From positions 47,301,098 to 47,365,097 of the forward strand of contig CM043962.1 in NCBI GenBank assembly GCA_014529385.2: a stretch of 64,000 nucleotides of DNA. The letters are read 5' to 3'. The DNA comes from Adiantum capillus-veneris (taxonomy: Eukaryota > Streptophyta > Polypodiopsida > Polypodiales > Pteridaceae). Under the pieces are notes generated by a model that worked only from the letters and a program-made list of their open reading frames with translations, did not search any database and had not been told where the DNA came from. The first letter of the stretch is position 1. Every line of letters begins with the position of its first letter. This document shows, in pieces, positions 58,591-64,000 of this stretch. A program made the position numbers and the translations under genes.

Positions 58591-59751
58591 GACTTGTATC
58601 TTCTGTCATAACCACACGCCTTCCATATGCATAGTCTACCTTCCTCAATGTTGGTGATGAAAGAAGTAACTTCTTTAACTTTCTCATGGATTTTGTATGC
58701 TCTTCTTCACATTGAAACATTTGATTCTTTCTCAACAACCGATAGAGAGGATCTGCTACATGTGCATAATTTGGTATCCAGATAAGATAGAAGACGTATG
58801 CACCCAAAAATTTTGCACTTAAGTTATTGTTGTACATGTTTTTGATTGCATCCACCTTCATCAGATAAGGCCTTCTACCATAAGGACCACACATATGCTC
58901 CACAATCAACAATTCATTGACCTCAAATACAGACTTTTGCCCTGACAAGGTAAGGTTGACTCCTTGCAACCTTGTCAAAATCTTCTCACAATCTTCAATA
59001 TAGTCTACCACAAATTTACGGCACCCACTCGAATCTATAGCTTCATCTTCGTCTTTCTCTTCACATCCTTTGATAGGCAAATCATCAAGAAATGGCATTG
59101 TGACTTGGGGTGTGAAGTCACGTAGAACTTTATTCATCCCCGTTCATCACATGTGCAACTGAATTAGTTGCTCCCTTTAGGTAAGATACACATCCTTACC
59201 AATCCCAAAGGTGTTTTCATTGCTGTCAAATCTCTGTTTTCAATAGCGAATTGAAATTGATCATACCCTAAATAGAGGTCTCTCATTGAGTAAATTGCCC
59301 TTCCTGCAAATGCCTTTGTAAATTCATCCACAATTGGTCCTGTACCCACATTCCTCATAGTAACCTTGTTTACATGCTGCATATCTTGAATGAAACACAA
59401 GGCTCCATTCTTCTTAGGCACAATGAACCACCTCTTTGAATATTATGTGCAAGAAGGCTCGTAAATTCCAAAGTACATGAGGGATACTGAACATCACCAT
59501 AGGTGCAACAACACTAGGATCAACACATCCTATCTCATTCGGCCGGAAGTAAAAGCCTTACCACACCTTGAGAGCATTTCTGCAAAACACCACTTCTCTT
59601 CTTGTGTTAAAAACTCCTCACAGCCTACCTTTAATTCTTTTAAAGATTCCATTGTGAACTTGTGTCCTGTTCTTTGTAGATCCCTAAGATTTGACTGCAA
59701 AGAAGCTTCCTCTAGCTTTTCCCTAGAATTTGATGGTAAAGGCAAGGCCAC
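58511..59751 (-). pseudogene. Reverse transcriptase of element D
   Basis: 59751-59530: a leader (LTQEEKWCFAEMLSRCGKAF). 59421-59164: MPKKNGALCFIQDMQHVNKVT, MRNVGTGPIVDEFTKAFAGRAIYSMRDLYLGYDQF (first Asp in MRDLYLGYDQ) and MKTPLGLVRMCILPKG. 59137-58511: MNKVLRDFTPQVTMPFLDDLPIKGCEE (catalytic LDD), CRKFVVDYIEDCEKILTRLQGVNLTLSG, HMCGPYGRRP and FLGAYVFYLIWIPNYAHVADPLYRLLRKN. Breaks lie between the pieces. The CRKFV and CG..GR.P marks separate it from elements A and C. Confidence 0.88.
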
Positions 59752-59988
59752 TGTCTTACTTTCTTTGCCACAATTTTCTACTTGGTCTCTACTCGCACTT
59801 TCGGTCCTTCATTGACGTTGAATCCTTCCTCATTTTCTAAAGCCTCAATCATTTCATACATTTTCATAGTGCATACTTCCACAATATGGCTCCATATTGC
59901 ATCTTAGAATCCATTATAGCCTCAAGCTCATACATAGTATCAACATAAGAAACTTGCTCAAAGAAACCTGAAATACATTCACTATCCT

Positions 59989-60654
59989 TTATAAAATCCA
60001 TGTCCTCATCTCATTTTGTACATTATATGCATGTTGATGTTTGGTTCTATTTTCAAGCTTTATGACACATACTGTCCCATGCTCTATTAGCCCTTGAAAA
60101 CCTGTAGAGACAGGCTCTTCTTCATTTGGGTCATACGAGATCCTTTGTCTTTTTGTACCATACTCCACAATGGTACATGGCCAAAACCCCTCATCTTTTT
60201 GAAGTCCTCTCTTTGTTTGCCTTTGGTAGAGGATACCCCCGAAGACTATCACGATTCCTCTCATTATTCACACATACTGTCAAGAACTCGGCAGCTCGCT
60301 TCCCATCTCTACTCTTTATCCTAGCATAAGCAGAACCATCATCCAAGACCTTTGTTTCCATGTGAGCGATTGTGATGTATAACTGCCCAAAGATAAAAGG
60401 ATAAGTAGACATCTCTTGCACGAAGAAGTTTTGCTGGTCTTTTGATTGCCAATGGTCACCTTCACATTTGGACACGCCCCATAGAGATCTCTTGATGAGC
60501 TGTCGGCAGCTCTAGTCATCCAACCATGGTCACTATCTATTGGCCACTTGCCCTTCATGTAAAGACTCTTGGACATAAGATTAGTTTCCGGGCCATGATC
60601 TATCAATGCAACATACGGCTCCTCAAGATCACCCACTTTGACCAAAGTTTCCAT
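59989..60654 (-). pseudogene. Protease of element D
   Basis: 60654-60316: LEEPYVALIDHGPETNLMSK (catalytic Asp in IDHG, where DTG or DSG is usual) followed by KWPIDSDHGWMTRAADSS and CPNVKVTIGNQ. 60475-60191, after a shift: QNFFVQEMSTYPFIFGQLYI, METKVLDDGSAYARIKSRDGKRAAEFLTV. The IDHG box recurs in relatives as far as I recall. Broken by a shift at about 60440. Confidence 0.78.
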
Positions 60655-61034
60655 TGTAGCTCTTGCCCAATGCTTTTACTGTAGTGGCTTTTATGTAAAG
60701 CTTCACCTTCATCATCGTCATGCACAAATCTAGCATGCATATCTCTTCCAGAATACTAGTAGCATCCTACCATAGTGTCATCAACTTCCATGCTTTGTGC
60801 ATGTATTCCTTGTGCCTTCAATGGCTCTCCTTCACCTTGTGATTGTGGAGAAATAGACTCAACAAGTGTTTGTCTCTTTCTTTGTATGATATCTACGACC
60901 TCCTCATGGAACTCACGCTTAGCTATGCCAAGAACTTTACCCACCAAAGTAGATTGAACTTTACTATTCAAAATCCTTTCCTCCATTACTTGCTTGAAGT
61001 TTGTAGCAGCTTCAATGTCAGATTGTAATCTGTA

Positions 61035-61163
61035 AGTAGGCCCTATTGGTTGGCCATGATGCCAAAAGATCTTTCTACTAGTCCAAACTTTTGGTACACA
61101 TCAGATCCCATACCCACGATCACATCTCTAATTGAGTAGCATGGCCAACTAATAGGGCCTACT
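61035..61163. repeat. 24-bp inverted repeat around an 81-bp centre
   Basis: AGTAGGCCCTATTGGTTGGC and following CATG at 61035-61058 pair with CATGGCCAACTAATAGGGCC and following TACT at 61140-61163 with one mismatch. A decayed second copy of the centre follows (61170-61270) with CTGCCAAAAGATC and CCAAACTTTTG shared, period about 135 bp. Confidence 0.8.
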
Positions 61164-61203
61164 GATTTTCCTTGTTGGTTGTCCATGCTGCCAAAAGATC
61201 ATT

Positions 61204-61860
61204 CTATTGGTCCAAACTTTTGAACTTTTGGTCCACATTAGGTCCCATACCCATGATCATATCTCTAGTTGAGTAGCCTTGATATTTGGTTTGTTTAACC
61301 TCTTTTGGAGCCATCATAACAAAGTTATTGTTATAGCAATCCCTAAGGAATTGTATGGGAAGGTTCGCTACACCTTTCTCCCTTATCTCGAAGATGTACA
61401 TGATTTTCAAGGGTGTTAACTGCCTTGGTTTTGCGTGAGCTGTCCACAACAAATCTGTTATGTTATTGTCCTCCCAACAATAGAATCCTAGTCTTGGGTT
61501 ATTAGTCGGTATGCACTTTAGAGGTTTAATATCTTCTTGCTTATACCCTTCTAACAAGCGTATGAAATCACCAGCTTCATGGAACACCTATTTAGTTACC
61601 TTCCCTTTCTTAGCTGACGCCACTACGCACGGCCACAAGCCATCGAAATCCTCAAAATTATTTTGAAAAGGCTTTGACCCTTTCCTTGGAATGGGCACTA
61701 TCTTCACGCCATAGGTAACAACCTCCATTGCGGAGACGGCACGATTGGTCGTCATATCCTCCAATAACTTTCGTATACCCCCTTTTTCAAAGTTAGTGTC
61801 TAATGGCATACCTATCTCTCGCAAGTGGATTTTCCAATCCTTAAAAAGCACAAGATGCAC
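61204..61860 (-). pseudogene. Unrecognised reading frame between gag and protease of element D
   Basis: One frame of about 218 codons with a single amber codon at 61588-61590. It reads GIRKLLEDMTTNRAVSAMEV, NNFEDFDGLWPCVVASAKKG, (stop) VFHEAGDFIRLLEGYKQEDI, NNPRLGFYCWEDNNITDLLW, IREKGVANLPIQFLRDCYNN and YSTRDMIMGMGPNVDQKF. I do not know this domain. The position (after capsid, before protease) suggests an extra gag part peculiar to this family. It has no zinc knuckle and no signal peptide. Confidence 0.5.
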
Positions 61861-63028
61861 AAAATTGTTGTTTTTGCTCTCTAAAATCCATCTTTTGGAA
61901 GACAGTGGCTTTGAGATGTAAATCCCAAAACTTGTCTACATATTTGTGGATAGATTCATAGGGAGAGAGCTTCAAGCTTTGCCATTCGGTGAGTACTTTG
62001 TCTTTGGCATCGATAGCGAAAAACTGCTTCACGATGGAAGCTCTTAAAGCTTTCCATGTTCGTGGAGCTTCACCGTTTGATCATAGGCTAGACCACCATT
62101 GCCTGGCGGACTTTTGAAAATGCACAGCTACATGACGTAGCTTAGAGGACTCCATGAAGCCTTCATCTCCAAACGCCGCATTGAATTGTTGGATAAAGGC
62201 CAAGACTTTGTCCGTAGCACCAAAGGTGCCATCGTAGGTAAGGAAAGAGATGTTATTTCCTCCCTCTTTGAACTTTTTGAGCTTGGACGGCCTCTTCCAG
62301 GTGGCATAGGATTTCCTATGGCCTCTTTTTTTAGGTGGTTTGAGAACTGCACCATCACTTTCTTATGAAGAGGAAGAGTATGAGGAGGATGGAGAAGAGG
62401 GTGACCTCTTTCTCGCCTTTTTCTTCCCTTGTTCCTCCTTGTCTGCACCATCACTTTCTTCAGAAGAGGAAGAGGATAAGAAGATGGAGAAGAGGGTGAC
62501 CTCTTTCGTGCCTTTTTCTTCTCTTGTTTTCTCTCTTCCCTCTTTGAATTATGGTGTAGAGAAGTATGCAATGGTCTTCTTCGTTTAGGGGGTGTTGGAG
62601 AGCGTTTTGCCCGTCGTCTTCGTGGAGCCATCTGTGACGAGGTGGCAGGAGACTCATTTCTTTCTCGTTCTTTTGGTGGGGGCTCGACCGTTGATACTTG
62701 GGTTCTCCTTTGGGAGGGAGATGCCTCATCGAGTAGCAAGTTTTCCTTTGTATGGATCCTCCTCTTCTTCCCTTATTGGAGAGAGTCCTCTTTTGGAAGT
62801 CTCACTAGGAGGCTTCCTAGGTACTCTTTCTTCTTGGTGGGGAGTTTGGAGAATACCATAGGTGCGCACTTGCTGTAGCACTTCACCTTGGAGGGATGGA
62901 TTGCCCAGGGCTTGTTGAAGCCTAGAAACAAGATAGCTTACAAGAATAGGGGCATCATTAGTTTCTCTTTCATTAGCAAAATCAAAGCTATCAACATTCA
63001 TTTCAATCTCTTTTCCCTTGTCAGCCAT
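61841..63028 (-). pseudogene. gag of element D
   Basis: The start at 63028 gives MADKGKEIEMNVDSFDF and PILVSYLVSRLQQALGNPSL, then RKPPSETSKRGLSPI. 62739-62128 is a Lys/Arg/Ser-rich disordered part (RRRRAKRSPTPPKRRR) in a shifted frame. 62032-61841 is the capsid domain: FFAIDAKDKVLTEWQSLKLS, YESIHKYVDKFWDLHLKATVF. A 96-bp direct repeat (62349 and 62445; 32 codons) doubles an acidic/basic segment. Frames change at about 62730 and 62100. Confidence 0.7.
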
Positions 63029-63443
63029 ACTAGCAAATTTTAGGTGTAAATTTTACTCGTACTTTGGCACTTCAAGCCCTAGTTGCTAATCCTCTTTACC
63101 TTCAAAGCTAAGCACTCAAGCCTCTATACCCGTGGCCCAAATATTATTAATTGCAAGGAAGGAATAGAAGAGAGGGTTCAACAGAGCCAAGACAACACCA
63201 GTTCCTGTCAAGCTTCTAATAGCTAAATAATGGTTAAGACATAGGCAAGCCCCGTAGGACTCCATTATTGAGATCATATCTCTCGACGGTATCCCCGTTA
63301 ACTGCATACCGTTACCTGCATAAAGTAGGCGTGCTTCAAGGATGAAACTCCCTATTCTACTTACTCTTTTGCAATTAATAACACCAACCATTTGTAACAA
63401 GCTTGAGGACCTCTTTTCTTGAGCAAGAAACAGAAACCAATAT

Positions 63444-63455
63444 CTCTAATTCCAA
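63444..63455 (-). other. Primer binding site and 5' LTR edge of element D
   Basis: On the minus strand TTGGAATTAGAG follows an LTR end ...TTACA (edge at 63456). It differs from the iMet site TGGTATCAGAG at two positions and has the same spacing as in element A. The LTR itself would lie from 63456 to about 63620, but its outer edge is not certain. Confidence 0.45.
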
Positions 63456-63619
63456 TGTAACATTTAATGCACTAGTAACTTGTGTGTAGCGGAAATTGAT
63501 AACATAGTGAGCATTTTATTAAGAACAAGTTCCTAATGAGCATAGGGAGAGTACTTAATTTGAGAAAGCAACATAGCAATTTATCAACGTGAACTTGTGA
63601 GCTTTATGTACTATCCTCC

Positions 63620-64000
63620 TCTTTCTGTAGCTTGGATAAGCTTTCTAGACATTGGCCCGAGCTTAAAAAGACTTCAATTCCTTTAAATTTTCATGACCTA
63701 CATAAGTGGCTGGGGCCACATATAAACGTGTAACATGTACATGCACTCTACTACTTGCAAGTTGGCCCGCCTCTTGGTTTTGGTCCCTTTTGACATGCTT
63801 GAATTGAACCTCTTCAAAAAACTTCAACAACTTTTTAATGGCCAAGAGCCAATGCTTCAATGAATCCCGTCTTACATGCCATTGGCCTAATAGCTGCTTG
63901 ATGACTAACAAAGCACCACTTTTTACCACTAGTCTGGAAATTTCAAACTCCATGCATTGCTTCAAACCTAAATGCAAAGTAAGATACTCCACCTCATTGT
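63620..64000 (-). pseudogene. Second Tat-type fragment: archaeal-type RNase H
   Basis: From 63992 to 63663 the frame reads EYLTLHLGLKQCMEFEISRLVVKSGALLVIKQLLGQWHV and FFEEVQFKHVKRDQNQEAGQLAS, a close match to 53230-52960 of element C. The motif Asp in VVKGDA is changed (VVKSGA), as is the AD of EADQLA. The homology continues to about 63620 and runs out of the window at the right. Confidence 0.82.

Larger units (their letters stand above)
58202..63620 (-). mobile_element. Element D: Ty3/gypsy retrotransposon, 3' part lost
   Basis: A minus-strand element with a 5' LTR edge at 63456, a changed primer site, a gag start at 63028, gag to about 61841, an unrecognised region to 61204, protease (60654-59989), RT and RNase H (59751-58202). 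Integrase and 3' LTR are missing; the RNase H breaks off at the LTR of element C. The RT is a distinct gypsy type with MPFLDDLPIKGC at the catalytic box. Heavily decayed. Confidence 0.8.

Overview
The window is nuclear DNA of a land plant with a repeat-rich genome. The evidence is a spliced RAD54-type gene with short GT-AG introns, plant-type LTR retrotransposons (a chromodomain Ty3/gypsy element, a Tat-type gypsy element with a second RNase H, a Ty1/copia element), a hAT transposon with a BED finger and DUF659-like core, and L1-like LINEs. Long (GA)n/(TC)n arrays and runs of about 30 G occur throughout. I cannot name the species; nothing is diagnostic of an angiosperm, and a fern, lycophyte or gymnosperm would fit. 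No bacterial, organellar, CRISPR or intact viral sequence is seen. Almost every coding region except the RAD54-like gene is a broken retroelement.

Layout. 1-1075: unassigned. 1076-15462: minus-strand chromovirus-type gypsy element A (LTRs about 1.15 kb, TSD ATCGT), whose left LTR was split by plus-strand element B (1906-8699, LTRs about 2.05 kb, TSD GGGCC, almost no coding capacity). 15463-17335: retroelement debris. 17336-19001: solo LTR of the B family, sitting in the leader of minus-strand element F. 19104-20482, continuing at 28212-28560: LTR of F, with 192-bp tandem units carrying tRNA-like A/B boxes, a GA array and TATA-bearing promoter blocks. 20483-28211: three LINEs (one near full length, one 90-bp stub, one 2-kb 5'-truncated) plus purine-only DNA, all lodged inside one GA array of F. 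29.3-30.0 kb: gypsy integrase/chromodomain scrap. 31119-32862: 3' exons of a RAD54/RAD54B-like gene. 33-37.7 kb: intergenic DNA and small tandem repeats. 37741-42792: more LINE pieces, two of them head to head, one flanked on both sides by TC arrays. 43179-50200: hAT transposase split by a complete copia element (43281-48706). 50201-58201: Tat-type gypsy element C. 58202-63620: gypsy element D, truncated by C. 63620-64000: a second Tat fragment.

Main discovery candidate. The LINE family ends in a conserved 3' block and an AAATG/CATTT pentamer tail, not poly(A), and repeatedly sits in (GA)n/(TC)n microsatellites. Two copies have the array on both sides and two more on one side, so it looks like a microsatellite-targeting plant LINE. 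Other leads are the 192-bp tRNA-like tandem units inside an LTR, three stem-loops in the 2-kb LTR of family B, array-length differences between paired LTRs, and a possible 21-nt microexon in the RAD54-like gene.

The elements do not act together as a pathway. The relative ages are readable: A is older than B (about 5-6% versus 2-3% differences in short stretches of paired LTRs compared by eye), hAT is older than copia, and F is older than the LINEs.
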